DNA of 34,140 bases from Deltaproteobacteria bacterium (GCA_016874895.1 VGSX01000003.1:1-34140), one strand, 5' to 3'. Numbered from the stretch's first letter, positions 17,414-24,808 are shown. Notes: generated by a model not told the origin, from the letters alone. Numbers and translations are program-made.

Positions 17414-17704
17414 TTAAGACGACTTGCTCTTTTCGGCCTTTTCCGCTTCCACAAAAAAAGCTTCCAGCTTTTTGAAGCTGTCGTCCATGACTTTTTTGAA
17501 TTCTTCGCAATTCTTCTTGTAGGATTTGGTCCACTCGTTCAGACCCTTTTTGGTCTCCTCCGGCAGATTCACCATCTGCCCCATGAACATGGCCCCCATG
17601 CGGTCCATCTGCTCCTGCAGCATCATCATGGCGCTGTAGGAATTATCGAAGGAAGTCTTATAGAAATCCAACATCTGCTTACCCATTTTTTTTACATCCA
17701 TCAT
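17414..17704 (-). CDS. Phasin-like granule protein 2
   Basis: A 96-residue helical, amphipathic protein, rich in Met, Lys and Glu, with the core NLPEETKKGLNEWTKSYKKN. It is clearly paralogous to the next protein upstream: MMDxKxMG at the start, then FDxSYxxMM, GQMV, PEExKK and YKKNC align in register. Phasin-like proteins coat PHA granules, and the position directly before phaC supports that role. AAGGAG is 7 bases before the ATG. It ends in a charged tail (EAEKAEKSKSS) that its paralogue lacks. The function is inferred from context. Confidence 0.75.
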   Translation of the reverse strand: MMDVKKMGKQMLDFYKTSFDNSYSAMMMLQEQMDRMGAMFMGQMVNLPEETKKGLNEWTKSYKKNCEEFKKVMDDSFKKLEAFFVEAEKAEKSKSS

Positions 17705-17739
17705 AGCCTGTCTCCTTTCCGTCGGACAGAAAATTTTTC

Positions 17740-17997
17740 TTAGGCAATAAAAGATTCCATCTGGGTGAAACCGTCATCCATGGCCTTTTTGATATCCTGG
17801 CAGTTCTTCTTGTAGCAGTTAGTCCATTCGGCCAGGTCCTTTTTCATTTCTTCCGGGAAACCCACCATCTGCCCGTAACACATAGTACCGAAGCGGACCA
17901 TCTGGTCCTGGAACAGCATCATGGTGTTGTAGGAAACGTCAAAAGCGGTTTTGGACAGTCTGATCATGTCTTGTCCCATCTGTTTGGCATCCATCAT
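17740..17997 (-). CDS. Phasin-like granule protein 1
   Basis: An 85-residue paralogue of the following gene, 35 bases apart, so a tandem duplication. It shares MMDAKQMG, FDVSYNTMM, GQMVGFPEEMKKDLAEWT and CYKKNCQD. It is the first gene of the minus-strand PHA operon, directly behind a near-consensus promoter, which fits the high expression usual for phasins. AAGGAG lies 7 bases before the ATG. It contains three cysteines, uncommon in phasins. The assignment is by composition and operon position. Confidence 0.75.
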   Translation of the reverse strand: MMDAKQMGQDMIRLSKTAFDVSYNTMMLFQDQMVRFGTMCYGQMVGFPEEMKKDLAEWTNCYKKNCQDIKKAMDDGFTQMESFIA

Positions 17998-18038
17998 GTT
18001 TTTTCTCCTTGCGGCTGCGTCAGCCTGAATTTTCTTAT

Positions 18039-18067
18039 ACTATAAATGCTGGGAAGCGGCTTGTCAA
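18039..18067 (-). promoter_or_regulatory. Strong sigma-70 promoter of the PHA operon
   Basis: On the minus strand TTGACA (18062-18067), a 17-base spacer and TATAGT (18039-18044): 11 of 12 consensus positions. Transcription would begin near 18031, leaving a leader of about 33 bases before the first phasin-like gene. Confidence 0.8.
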
Positions 18068-18074
18068 GAAAATT

Positions 18075-18089
18075 TTTTGCGCTGCAAAA
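18075..18089. promoter_or_regulatory. Candidate PhaR-type operator upstream of the phasin promoter
   Basis: Inverted repeat TTTTGC-GCT-GCAAAA centred 15 bases upstream of the -35 box. By established knowledge PhaR regulators in other Proteobacteria bind TGC-Nx-GCA type repeats; phaR itself is the divergent neighbour. A near-identical site sits upstream of the patatin promoter at 21724. Confidence 0.55.
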
Positions 18090-18183
18090 TATCCCGCAAC
18101 CACAACCAAGACTATCTTATCGTTTTGATATATAATGAAATAAATTATTCAGAACCAATTATTGACTTACCTATAACATTAAA

Positions 18184-18198
18184 TTTGCGAAATGCAAA
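18184..18198. promoter_or_regulatory. Second candidate PhaR-type operator, in front of phaR
   Basis: TTTGC-GAAAT-GCAAA, 5-bp arms with a 5-base spacer, 36 bases before the phaR start. The position would suit autoregulation. The spacer differs from the 3 bases of the other sites, so it is less certain. Confidence 0.45.
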
Positions 18199-18234
18199 AA
18201 GATATTATACAGTATGTCGCCAAAGGAGAGTTTC

Positions 18235-18702
18235 ATGACCGACAAAGTGGTGCTGAAAAAATACGCCAACCGGCGCCTCTATGATACTGAGACGAGATCA
18301 TTTGTGAGCTTGGCCCAAGTGGCTGAACTAGTGAAGCAGGGGCGGGAGCTGGAGATCAGGGATGACAAAACCGGGGAGGACGTCACGGCCTTCATCCTCA
18401 CCCAGATCGTCCTCGAGGAAGCCAAAAAGAAAAGCCTGCTGCTGCCGGTCTCCCTGCTGTATCTGCTCATCCGCTACGGTGACAGCGTCCTGAGCGAGTT
18501 CTTTGACAATTACCTGGAACAGACCCTGAAAACCTATCTGTCCTACAAGAGCGCCATGGATACCCAATTCCGCACCTGGCTGGAAATGGGCCAGAATTTT
18601 ACCGACCTGACCCAGAAGGCCATGGCCGATTTGGCGCCGGCATCGTCGTGGAAAGATTTTTTCCCCCAGAACGACCCCAAAAAGGATGCGGGGCAGGAAT
18701 AG
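18235..18702 (+). CDS. phaR: PHA accumulation regulator PhaR
   Basis: A 155-residue regulator. The N-terminal PHB-accumulation DNA-binding domain is unmistakable: KKYANRRLYDTETRSFVSL, then the helix ending ELEIRDDKTGEDVT and ILTQIVLEE. A helical C-terminal half follows. By family, PhaR binds both DNA and PHA polymer or granules, releasing phasin promoters when granules form. It is divergent from the phasin-phaC operon with inverted repeats in the shared intergenic region. An in-frame ATG at 18214 exists, but AAAGGAG at 18222-18228 points to 18235, where the conserved sequence also begins. Confidence 0.92.
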   Translation: MTDKVVLKKYANRRLYDTETRSFVSLAQVAELVKQGRELEIRDDKTGEDVTAFILTQIVLEEAKKKSLLLPVSLLYLLIRYGDSVLSEFFDNYLEQTLKTYLSYKSAMDTQFRTWLEMGQNFTDLTQKAMADLAPASSWKDFFPQNDPKKDAGQE

Positions 18703-18740
18703 TATTGTTTCCGGTTTCCCGTTTCTGGCAAAAAACTTTC

Positions 18741-18887
18741 GTAAGCGTTCAGCGGTCAGCTTACAGCCGTCAGCTAATGCTTTAAATTCAAATAGTTATT
18801 CCAAGATGGCGGATCACTGGTTTTTCGCTTAGTTTCCCTAACCCATTGTTTTTGCTGAAAGCTGATTGCTGATAGCTGAACGCCTAC
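18741..18887 (+). repeat. 147-bp MITE-like element, copy A with 8-bp target duplication
   Basis: The ends GTAAGCGTTCAGC and GCTGAACGCCTAC form terminal inverted repeats that extend imperfectly to about 30 bp. Each end is built of four 7-base units of the type TCAGCnn. It is flanked by a perfect direct repeat AAACTTTC (18733-18740 and 18888-18895), as left by transposition. It carries no coding capacity. Other copies are at 8657, 28859 and 30376. Confidence 0.75.
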
Positions 18888-19038
18888 AAACTTTCTATTG
18901 TTTATTAGATAAGGTAGCAGACGGTTGCATTCCAGACGGAACTTGGTTGAAGCGAAGGTTGCCTTTAATGATTTTTTCAAGCATCAAGCTGTCATCTTAT
19001 GCCAGACGCAGAGCAATGCCTCTCAACCAACAGCTGGT

Positions 19039-19062
19039 GGGGCGGGCCTCCGTGCCCGCCCC
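19039..19062 (+). repeat. REP-like GC palindrome, copy 3
   Basis: GGGGCGGGC, loop CTCCGT, GCCCGCCCC: perfect 9-bp arms. It lies 30 bases beyond the stop of the minus-strand permease gene and could form a stabilising 3' hairpin. Confidence 0.7.
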
Positions 19063-19091
19063 ATAAATTCTCTCGGGTGTTCATCGGTTTT

Positions 19092-20543
19092 TCAGAACGA
19101 CCCGAACAGGGTGCCTAAAATAATTACCACCACCAGGGAAATAACCGGCGCCACAATCCCCACCATGAAAATGTCGGCATAGGAATCCCGATGCGTCAGG
19201 TTGCAGATGGCCAGCAGGGTAATCACCGCCCCGTTCTGGGGCAGGACGTCGAGACTGCCGGCGGCAATGGCGGTGACCCGGTGCATCAGGTCCAGGGAAA
19301 TGCCGTAGACCGCGGCCATCTCCGCAAAGGTGGCTCCCATGGCTTGCAGGGCGATGCTCATGCCCCCGGAGGCCGAACCCGTGATCCCGGCCAGGATGCT
19401 CACTGACAGGGCCAGGGAAACCAAGGGATTGTCGCCGCCCAGATTAAGCACGCCGGAGCTGATAATTTCAAAGGAGGCCAGGGAGGCGACAACCGCCCCG
19501 AACCCCACCAGACTGGCGGTATTAAAGATCGGCAGGACCGAGGCGTTGGCCCCGGAATCCAAACTCTCGGTAAAATTGGAGTATCGCCGGAAATTGAGCG
19601 CCGTCACCACCAGGATGGAGATGACCAGGGCGGCGATGATGGACCAGATGCCCCCCACCGCTTTAATATTAGTTTCCCCGAATTGGGGCAGGGCCAGAAA
19701 CGAGGTATCCAGGGCTGGAATGATGATTTTGCTGAAGAGGTAGTTCAGGGCGATAACCAGAATAATGGGGAATAGAGCCAAGAAGAAACCCGGCTGGCCC
19801 GCGGGGGTTGGCTTATCACTGAGCTCCATGATGTCAAAACCCTCCCCCTCGGCGCATTCCCGCAACCGCTTGTCCGGTTTGGGCGCCACATCCTCATGCT
19901 CCCCATAGCCTTCTCCTCTGGACACGGCCGTGGACAACCGCCAGTTAAGCCACAGCATGCCCAACGCCAGCATAATCAGGGCGGCAATGATCCCCAGGAA
20001 AGGCGCGGCAAAAGGAGTTGTCCCAAAGAACGGCATGGGAATGGCGTTCTGGATGGCCGGGGTGCCCGGCAGGGCGGTCATGGTGAAGGAAAAGGCCCCC
20101 AGGGCCACCGCGCCCGGGATGAGCCTCTTGGGGAGGCCGTTTTCCCGGAAGAGATTCTCGGCAATCGGGTAAATGGCAAAAGCCACCACGAACAGCGACA
20201 CCCCGCCATAGGTGAGCACCGCACAGGACAGCACCACCACCAGGATAGCCCGCGCATGGCCGAACTTCTTCACGGTCCACTGGGCAATGGCCTGGGCCGA
20301 GCCGCTGTCGTCCATGAGTTTGCCAAAAATCGCTCCCAGCAGGAAAAGCGGAAAATACAGGATGATGAAATTGCCGGTGGCCTGCATGAAGATCTGGGTG
20401 TAGCTCCCCATAATAGGCATATCCCCGGCGGCCAGGGCGGCCAGGGCAGCCATGAGCGGCGCGGCAATGAGCACGCTGACCCCCCGGTAGGCCAGATACA
20501 TCAGCAGCAACAGGGCTATGAGGATCCCTAACATACCTAACAT
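19092..20543 (-). CDS. GntP-family permease, possibly for hydroxybutyrate or a related acid
   Basis: A 483-residue, very hydrophobic protein with about 12 predicted membrane segments and a charged cytoplasmic loop near residues 205-250. The internal pattern (SGSAQAIAQW, GGVSLFVVAFAIYPIAENLF, TMTALPGTPAIQN, ASGGMSIALQ) is that of the GntP/citrate-type proton symporters. Family members carry gluconate or D-3-hydroxybutyrate. The start overlaps the stop of the patatin gene by 7 bases, so the two are coupled. Placement in the PHA region makes a hydroxy-acid substrate plausible, but this is inference; gluconate, citrate or another organic acid remains possible. Confidence 0.8.
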   Translation of the reverse strand: MLGMLGILIALLLLMYLAYRGVSVLIAAPLMAALAALAAGDMPIMGSYTQIFMQATGNFIILYFPLFLLGAIFGKLMDDSGSAQAIAQWTVKKFGHARAILVVVLSCAVLTYGGVSLFVVAFAIYPIAENLFRENGLPKRLIPGAVALGAFSFTMTALPGTPAIQNAIPMPFFGTTPFAAPFLGIIAALIMLALGMLWLNWRLSTAVSRGEGYGEHEDVAPKPDKRLRECAEGEGFDIMELSDKPTPAGQPGFFLALFPIILVIALNYLFSKIIIPALDTSFLALPQFGETNIKAVGGIWSIIAALVISILVVTALNFRRYSNFTESLDSGANASVLPIFNTASLVGFGAVVASLASFEIISSGVLNLGGDNPLVSLALSVSILAGITGSASGGMSIALQAMGATFAEMAAVYGISLDLMHRVTAIAAGSLDVLPQNGAVITLLAICNLTHRDSYADIFMVGIVAPVISLVVVIILGTLFGSF

Positions 20544-21577
20544 AGATTGCTTTCCTTCCAGGCAAGGTAAACGGCTTCATAGTCCAGGGTGGAGCGCTTG
20601 CCCAGATCGTTATAGTGCCTGTCAAGCCAGTCAGAAGCGGCCCGGTAGCCGACATCGTGCAGATGTATAAAGAAATCCCATTCCGTGTTGAATTTGCTGG
20701 AGACGCTCAAAGATTTGAGTTCGGCATCACCGTCAATGCGGTGAAACAAGGCATCCCGGAAGCGCTGATTTTCCAGGTTCGCCACTTTGATGAGCTCTTT
20801 TAAAATGGCGATGGCCCGGACCTCTTTGATCAGGCTGGCATTAAAGGTGATCTCGTTGATGCGGTTGAAAATGTCCTGGGCCGTGCGGGGAATCTCCTCC
20901 CGGTGGATGGGATTGATCTGCACGATGACGATGTCCCGGGACTGGCAATTATCCACCAGCGGAAAGAGGGCCGGATTGCCCATGTAGCCGCCGTCCCAGT
21001 AGGCCTCCCCATCTATCTCCACGGCCTGATAGATATAAGGCAGGCAGCAGGAGGCCATCACCATGTCCGCAGTCATCTCCTCCCGGCGGAAGATCTTCTG
21101 CATGCCGGTGCGCACGTTGGTGGCCACCACGAAAAGTTTGATGCCCTCGGCATGCCTGACATGTTCGAAATCTATCAGGGAGGTAATGAGATCGCGCAAC
21201 GGGTTGAGATCAAAGGGATTCATCTGGTAAGGCGATACCATGCGGACAAGGGCATCAAAAAAAATATAGCCGGGCGAGAAGTCCAAGGTCCAGCGGCCCA
21301 GCAACCGGTCCAGCCAGGTCCGCTTGAAGGGCGAGAATTGCCCGGCCTGGTGCACTCCGTACCAAAACTTCCGCAGCGCTTCCCGGGCGCCCTCTTTGCC
21401 GCCGGTGTCCAGGCCATCCGCCACCACCACGGCGTTCATGGCCCCGGCGCTGGTGCCGCTGATGCCCTCAATGGCAATCCGGTCATCTTCTAAAAGGCGG
21501 TCCAAAACACCCCAGGTGAAGGCGCCGTGCGCCCCGCCGCCCTGGAGGGCCAGTTCGATCATTTTCGGTTGTGCCAA
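20537..21577 (-). CDS. Patatin-like phospholipase/esterase, candidate PHA-linked hydrolase
   Basis: A cytoplasmic patatin of about 346 residues without signal peptide. The glycine-rich loop QGGGAHGAF is at 12-20, the nucleophile elbow G-T-S43-A-G, and the dyad aspartate D195 in WDGG. I choose the TTG start at 21577 because GGAGGT sits 6 bases ahead; a GTG at 21622 opens the frame earlier without a ribosome site. It resembles the DUF3734-type patatins often found near hydroxybutyrate genes in Proteobacteria. It is coupled to the GntP permease by a 7-base overlap. The promoter shares an operator-like repeat with the phasin promoter, so a role in polymer or membrane turnover with PHA is likely but unproven. 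Confidence 0.82.
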   Translation of the reverse strand: MAQPKMIELALQGGGAHGAFTWGVLDRLLEDDRIAIEGISGTSAGAMNAVVVADGLDTGGKEGAREALRKFWYGVHQAGQFSPFKRTWLDRLLGRWTLDFSPGYIFFDALVRMVSPYQMNPFDLNPLRDLITSLIDFEHVRHAEGIKLFVVATNVRTGMQKIFRREEMTADMVMASCCLPYIYQAVEIDGEAYWDGGYMGNPALFPLVDNCQSRDIVIVQINPIHREEIPRTAQDIFNRINEITFNASLIKEVRAIAILKELIKVANLENQRFRDALFHRIDGDAELKSLSVSSKFNTEWDFFIHLHDVGYRAASDWLDRHYNDLGKRSTLDYEAVYLAWKESNLC

Positions 21578-21689
21578 TGCTCTACCTCCATTGTTCAGGT
21601 CAATCTTTCCCTGAGAGGCCACAGAAAGACCGCTGCGTGCTTTTTTTACTGCAGAATATTTTGCGAAGCGTCAACGATAAGTATCCCTA

Positions 21690-21718
21690 AATATAATGGC
21701 AGAGCCTTAGGTTGTCAA
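21690..21718 (-). promoter_or_regulatory. Strong promoter of the patatin-permease operon
   Basis: On the minus strand TTGACA (21713-21718), a 17-base spacer and TATATT (21690-21695). Transcription would start near 21682, about 105 bases before the TTG start. Confidence 0.75.
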
Positions 21719-21723
21719 TAAGT

Positions 21724-21740
21724 ATTATGCAATGCAAAAT
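21724..21740. promoter_or_regulatory. Candidate PhaR-type operator upstream of the patatin promoter
   Basis: ATTATGC-AAT-GCAAAAT, 7-bp arms with one mismatch, centred 14 bases upstream of the -35 box. The phasin-promoter site has the same core TGC-N3-GCAAAAT centred 15 bases upstream, on the same side and in the same layout. Confidence 0.5.
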
Positions 21741-21855
21741 ATTGAAGTGATCCTTGCCGGTCCATCCATTAATAATGCCTGAGTGAACCGGAAACCGAAG
21801 ATTGAACCCCGAAAACTGTATTACTGATAACTAAACGCCTCCCAAAAGACCAGAA

Positions 21856-21884
21856 ACGGCCCTGAAGCGATGCTTCAGGGCCGT
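21856..21884 (-). terminator. Terminator of the GNAT-thiolase-GNAT operon
   Basis: A perfect 13-bp stem (ACGGCCCTGAAGC with its complement) and a 3-base loop, starting about 30 bases after the stop of the second GNAT gene. On the minus strand a T-rich segment (TTCTGGTCTTTT) follows. Confidence 0.75.
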
Positions 21885-21914
21885 CCTGGTCAGGTCGGGT
21901 GGATGTTTATTGTG

Positions 21915-22478
21915 TTATTCCTGCAGATACTTGACCATCAGGACCAGATCGGATTCCGCGCCCTCCAGGTCTCTCACGAAACCCTGCAGGTTGGCCACTT
22001 CCTTGAATCCCATCTTCTCAAAAAGGTAAAACGCTTTATCGAGACGAGGCGGGATCTCGATGTGGATCTGCTCCAGGCCCAGGCGGGTGGCGATATCGAT
22101 GAGGTTATGGAGCAGGGTGGTCCCCAGGCCCCGCACCCGGAACTGGGTGGAGGTGGTCAGACGCAATTCCGCCTGATGCCTGGTCCAGCCGATGGGATTG
22201 AAGTGCAGGGTGGCATCTCCCACAATCTGCCCGTTATGCAGGGCAACGAGAGGGAGAATAGTGTCATAATTTAAATCGTAGATCCAATTCTCTATGACCT
22301 TGGGGTTGGTGACGTCTTCCTTGAGACAGAGCCGGTCCTCTGGCGGTAAATTCTTGAAATACTCCACCAGGCCGGCCTCATCCGACTTCAACAGGGGCCG
22401 CAAGGTGACGGGCGTGCCGTCGTCCAAGGAGATGTTTTTGGGATAGGTGTTAATGAGTATCTCTGACAGCTTGTCCAT
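21915..22478 (-). CDS. GNAT-family N-acetyltransferase (paralogue B)
   Basis: A 187-residue single GNAT domain. The acetyl-CoA loop reads RVRGLGTTLL (Q/R-x-x-G-x-G), preceded by the beta strand AELRLTTS. The family transfers an acetyl group to an amine; the substrate is unknown. It is clearly related to the protein at 23742-24296: both begin YPKxIxLxDG, then VTLRPxxxxD, share NLNYDxxLP and end with a VKDL/VRDL segment. It is the last gene of a three-gene operon, 48 bases after the thiolase, with GGGGGAG before the ATG and a terminator behind it. Protein-lysine acetylation is an idea, not a call. Confidence 0.85.
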   Translation of the reverse strand: MDKLSEILINTYPKNISLDDGTPVTLRPLLKSDEAGLVEYFKNLPPEDRLCLKEDVTNPKVIENWIYDLNYDTILPLVALHNGQIVGDATLHFNPIGWTRHQAELRLTTSTQFRVRGLGTTLLHNLIDIATRLGLEQIHIEIPPRLDKAFYLFEKMGFKEVANLQGFVRDLEGAESDLVLMVKYLQE

Positions 22479-22526
22479 AATTATCTCCCCCTCAGCTTAT
22501 CCGGCGGGCGGTTCGGAAGCCTGACA

Positions 22527-23720
22527 TTAGAAATACCACCCGCGCTCCACGATCACCGCATAGCCCATGCCGCCGCCGACGCACAGACTGGCCAGCCCCA
22601 CCTCGACGTTGCGTTTTTGCATCTCATGGACCAGGGTTACCAGAATTCTGGCGCCGCTGCAGCCGATGGGGTGACCCAGGGCGATGGCGCCGCCGTTGAC
22701 ATTGACGATTTCCGGGGGAAGTTTAAGTTCCTTGAGGCAGGCCAGGGACTGGGCCGCAAAGGCTTCATTGAGTTCCACCAGTTCGATTTTCTTGCCCCTC
22801 TCCAGGCTGACCTTTTCGATGGCATGGCGCACCGCGTAAATGGGGCCGGTACCCATGAGCTCGGGTTCGCAGCCGGCGCAGGCGTAACTGTCGATCTTGG
22901 CCAGGGGGCGGATGCCCATTTTCAGGGCTTTCTCCGCGGTCATGAGCAGGAGTGCCGCCGCCCCGTCATTAATTCCGGAGGAGTTCCCGGCGGTAATGGT
23001 GCCCTGCTTGGCAAAAGCGGGTTTGAGTTTACTTAATTTTTCCGCCGTAGTGCCGAAGCGGGGGAATTCATCGGTGTCGAAGATGATGGGATCGCCCTTG
23101 CGCTGGGGGATTTCCACCGGCACGATCTCATCCTGGAACCGGCCGGACTTAATAGCCGCCTCGGCCTTCTGCTGGCTCTGGGCCGCGAACTCGTCCTGCT
23201 CCTCCCGGCTGAGGTGAAACCGTTCGGCAATGTTCTCCGCCGTGATGCCCATGTGGGTATCCCCGAAGGAACACCAGAGCCCGTCGTGAATCATGGTGTC
23301 CAAGACCTGCACGTGCCCCATGCGGGCCCCCCACCTGGCCTGGGGCAGCACAAAAGGGGCTGCGCTCATGCACTCCATGCCTCCGGCGATGACAATCTCC
23401 GCGGCCCCCACCTGGATCTTCTGGGTGGCGGTGATCACGGCCTCCATCCCGGAGCCGCACACGGCGTTGACGGTCATGGCCGGCGTGTATTGCGAAATAT
23501 CCGCCAGCAGGGCTGCCTGCCGGGCGGGGTTCTGACCTTCACCCGCCTGGAGCACATTCCCCATAATAACCAGGTCCACATTGTCATGCCTGACTTTGGC
23601 CCGGCGTAAAACTTCCTTTATAACAATGCCGCCCAGTTCCACGGCGGGTGTTTCCCGCAGGGCGCCCCCGAAGGTGCCGATGGCGGTCCTGGCGGCGCTG
23701 GCAATCACGATGTCCTGCAT
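22527..23720 (-). CDS. phaA: Acetyl-CoA acetyltransferase (biosynthetic-type thiolase)
   Basis: A 397-residue thiolase with all catalytic residues. The acyl-accepting Cys88 is in [11 protein letters not shown], His350 in GHPIGCSG and the proton-shuttling Cys380 in SLCVGGGMG. Length and motifs fit acetyl-CoA acetyltransferases (AtoB/PhaA/ThlA). In PHA synthesis it condenses two acetyl-CoA to acetoacetyl-CoA, feeding the reductase and synthase encoded 6-8 kb away; it can also act in degradation. AGGGAGGAG lies before the ATG. It sits between two GNAT paralogues with gaps of 21 and 48 bases in one operon. The symbol phaA is given because of the locus; atoB would be equally fair. Confidence 0.9.
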   Translation of the reverse strand: MQDIVIASAARTAIGTFGGALRETPAVELGGIVIKEVLRRAKVRHDNVDLVIMGNVLQAGEGQNPARQAALLADISQYTPAMTVNAVCGSGMEAVITATQKIQVGAAEIVIAGGMECMSAAPFVLPQARWGARMGHVQVLDTMIHDGLWCSFGDTHMGITAENIAERFHLSREEQDEFAAQSQQKAEAAIKSGRFQDEIVPVEIPQRKGDPIIFDTDEFPRFGTTAEKLSKLKPAFAKQGTITAGNSSGINDGAAALLLMTAEKALKMGIRPLAKIDSYACAGCEPELMGTGPIYAVRHAIEKVSLERGKKIELVELNEAFAAQSLACLKELKLPPEIVNVNGGAIALGHPIGCSGARILVTLVHEMQKRNVEVGLASLCVGGGMGYAVIVERGWYF

Positions 23721-23741
23721 AAGTCTCCTCCCTCCCCCGCA

Positions 23742-24296
23742 TTAAGAAGTCGCGGGTTGCAGTTCCTTAACCAGAAGGGCGATATCGGCATACTGCTGGT
23801 TTTGGAGATCCTTGACATAGTTTTTCAGCACCGTCAATTGGCTGAATCCGGCCCTCTTAAAAGCAGTAATAACTCCCTCCCGGTTGGTGACAATCCTGGC
23901 CAGGAGTTTCTTGACGTTGTGTTTGGCGGCCAAGGTGGTGAGTTCCTCGATGAGGGCCGCCCCCAGCCGGCGGCCCTGAAACTCCGGGGCCACCGTGACC
24001 CGGATCTCGGCCACATGACGCCCCCAGCCGAAGGTCTGGTAGTGTAAAGTAGCATTTGCCACGATATTATCCTGATATTCCGCCAAAATGGGCAACACCT
24101 TATCATAATTGAGATTGCGGGCCCACTTCTCTATGAGCTTCCGGTCGGTTACCACGTTGCGCAGGAAACGCCGATCCTCTTCCCCCAGATCGACGAAAAA
24201 ACTGTACAGGGCATACTGGTCATCACGCGTCATCGGTCTCAGGGTTACGCTGAGACCGTCTGGAAGAGTTATCTTCTTGGGATAATCTTCAAACAT
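23742..24296 (-). CDS. GNAT-family N-acetyltransferase (paralogue A)
   Basis: A 184-residue GNAT domain with the acetyl-CoA loop APEFQGRRLGAAL (Q-G-R-R-L-G) after the strand AEIRVTV. It is the first gene of the operon, with AAGGAG 7 bases before the ATG and a promoter candidate about 145 bases upstream. It is paralogous to the last gene of the same operon. Both have the N-terminal YPKKI and VTLRP stretch, which resembles GNAT proteins linked to acyl-CoA metabolism in Desulfobacterota. The substrate is not known from sequence. Confidence 0.85.
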   Translation of the reverse strand: MFEDYPKKITLPDGLSVTLRPMTRDDQYALYSFFVDLGEEDRRFLRNVVTDRKLIEKWARNLNYDKVLPILAEYQDNIVANATLHYQTFGWGRHVAEIRVTVAPEFQGRRLGAALIEELTTLAAKHNVKKLLARIVTNREGVITAFKRAGFSQLTVLKNYVKDLQNQQYADIALLVKELQPATS

Positions 24297-24439
24297 GGGA
24301 GGCTCCTTTCCGGGCGGCTGTTATTCCAGCCCACCAAATGATTTCCTGTCTTATCAGCGGATTACGACCTCCGGGCCGCGAATCGTACCCTTCAGGGTAA
24401 TTTTTATAGCTCACCGAACTATTTACAAAAACAATTATT

Positions 24440-24467
24440 ACTATATCATTAAGCCTGGTTTTTGCAA
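24440..24467 (-). promoter_or_regulatory. Candidate promoter of the GNAT-thiolase-GNAT operon
   Basis: On the minus strand TTGCAA (24462-24467), a 16-base spacer and TATAGT (24440-24445). The leader of about 135 bases contains a small hairpin TACCC-TTCA-GGGTA (about 24387-24400). Confidence 0.5.
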
Positions 24468-24472
24468 CCTCT

Positions 24473-24531
24473 GGAGACAGCTAATGGCTGAGAAGAGATA
24501 CTCCCAGGCCGATACACGCCTTCAGCCGTGA
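24473..24531 (+). other. Fragment resembling the start of the patatin lipoprotein gene
   Basis: GGAG-ACAGCT precedes an ATG at 24484 that opens a 15-codon frame, MAEKRYSQADTRLQP. The patatin lipoprotein at 12498 begins MAEKLRYSQAITTLH with GGAGGTCAGCT in front. The DNA match covers the ribosome site and about 40 bases of frame, so this looks like a duplicated or relict gene start. The remainder up to 24700 holds no gene that I can support. Confidence 0.45.
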
Positions 24532-24707
24532 GCCATCATTTTACCGTGAAAATCCCCCGCAACCCGGGTCATCCCGGAAGTGAAACGCCGGGGAGAGTTG
24601 GGCTCTGCTACCGAAAACGTCATTTGGGAAATCGCCCGGCGGGCCGTACCCATGCCCGTAGTGCTTCCTTGCCGGTCTCTGCCCTCAGGTGAGGAGCAAT
24701 AAAAAAT

Positions 24708-24735
24708 TTGACATTTTTTATTTTTATAGTACATT
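24708..24735 (+). promoter_or_regulatory. Candidate promoter of pabAB
   Basis: TTGACA (24708-24713), a 16-base spacer and TACATT (24730-24735), in an A/T-rich island. An overlapping TATAGT at 24725 is too close to pair with this -35. Confidence 0.5.
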
Positions 24736-24759
24736 AATGGGTGAGTTATGTCTAGGCGC

Positions 24760-24797
24760 AAGCCACCCAGACTCATTCTGGGTGGCTTTTGTCTTTT
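24760..24797 (+). terminator. Leader terminator (attenuator candidate) ahead of pabA
   Basis: An 11-bp perfect stem, AAGCCACCCAG with CTGGGTGGCTT, a 7-base loop ACTCATT and then TTGTCTTTT. It lies between the promoter candidate and the pabA ribosome site, so read-through is needed for expression. The loop is complementary (with two wobble pairs) to GGGTGAGT at 24739-24746, allowing an alternative fold. Confidence 0.65.
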
Positions 24798-24808
24798 CGG
24801 AGGGTCCC

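Noticed and set aside
18706-18727. TTTCCGG/TTTTCGG iterations, also at 33891-33922, as a possible repeat family
   Set aside because: They are short and variable and I could not define boundaries.
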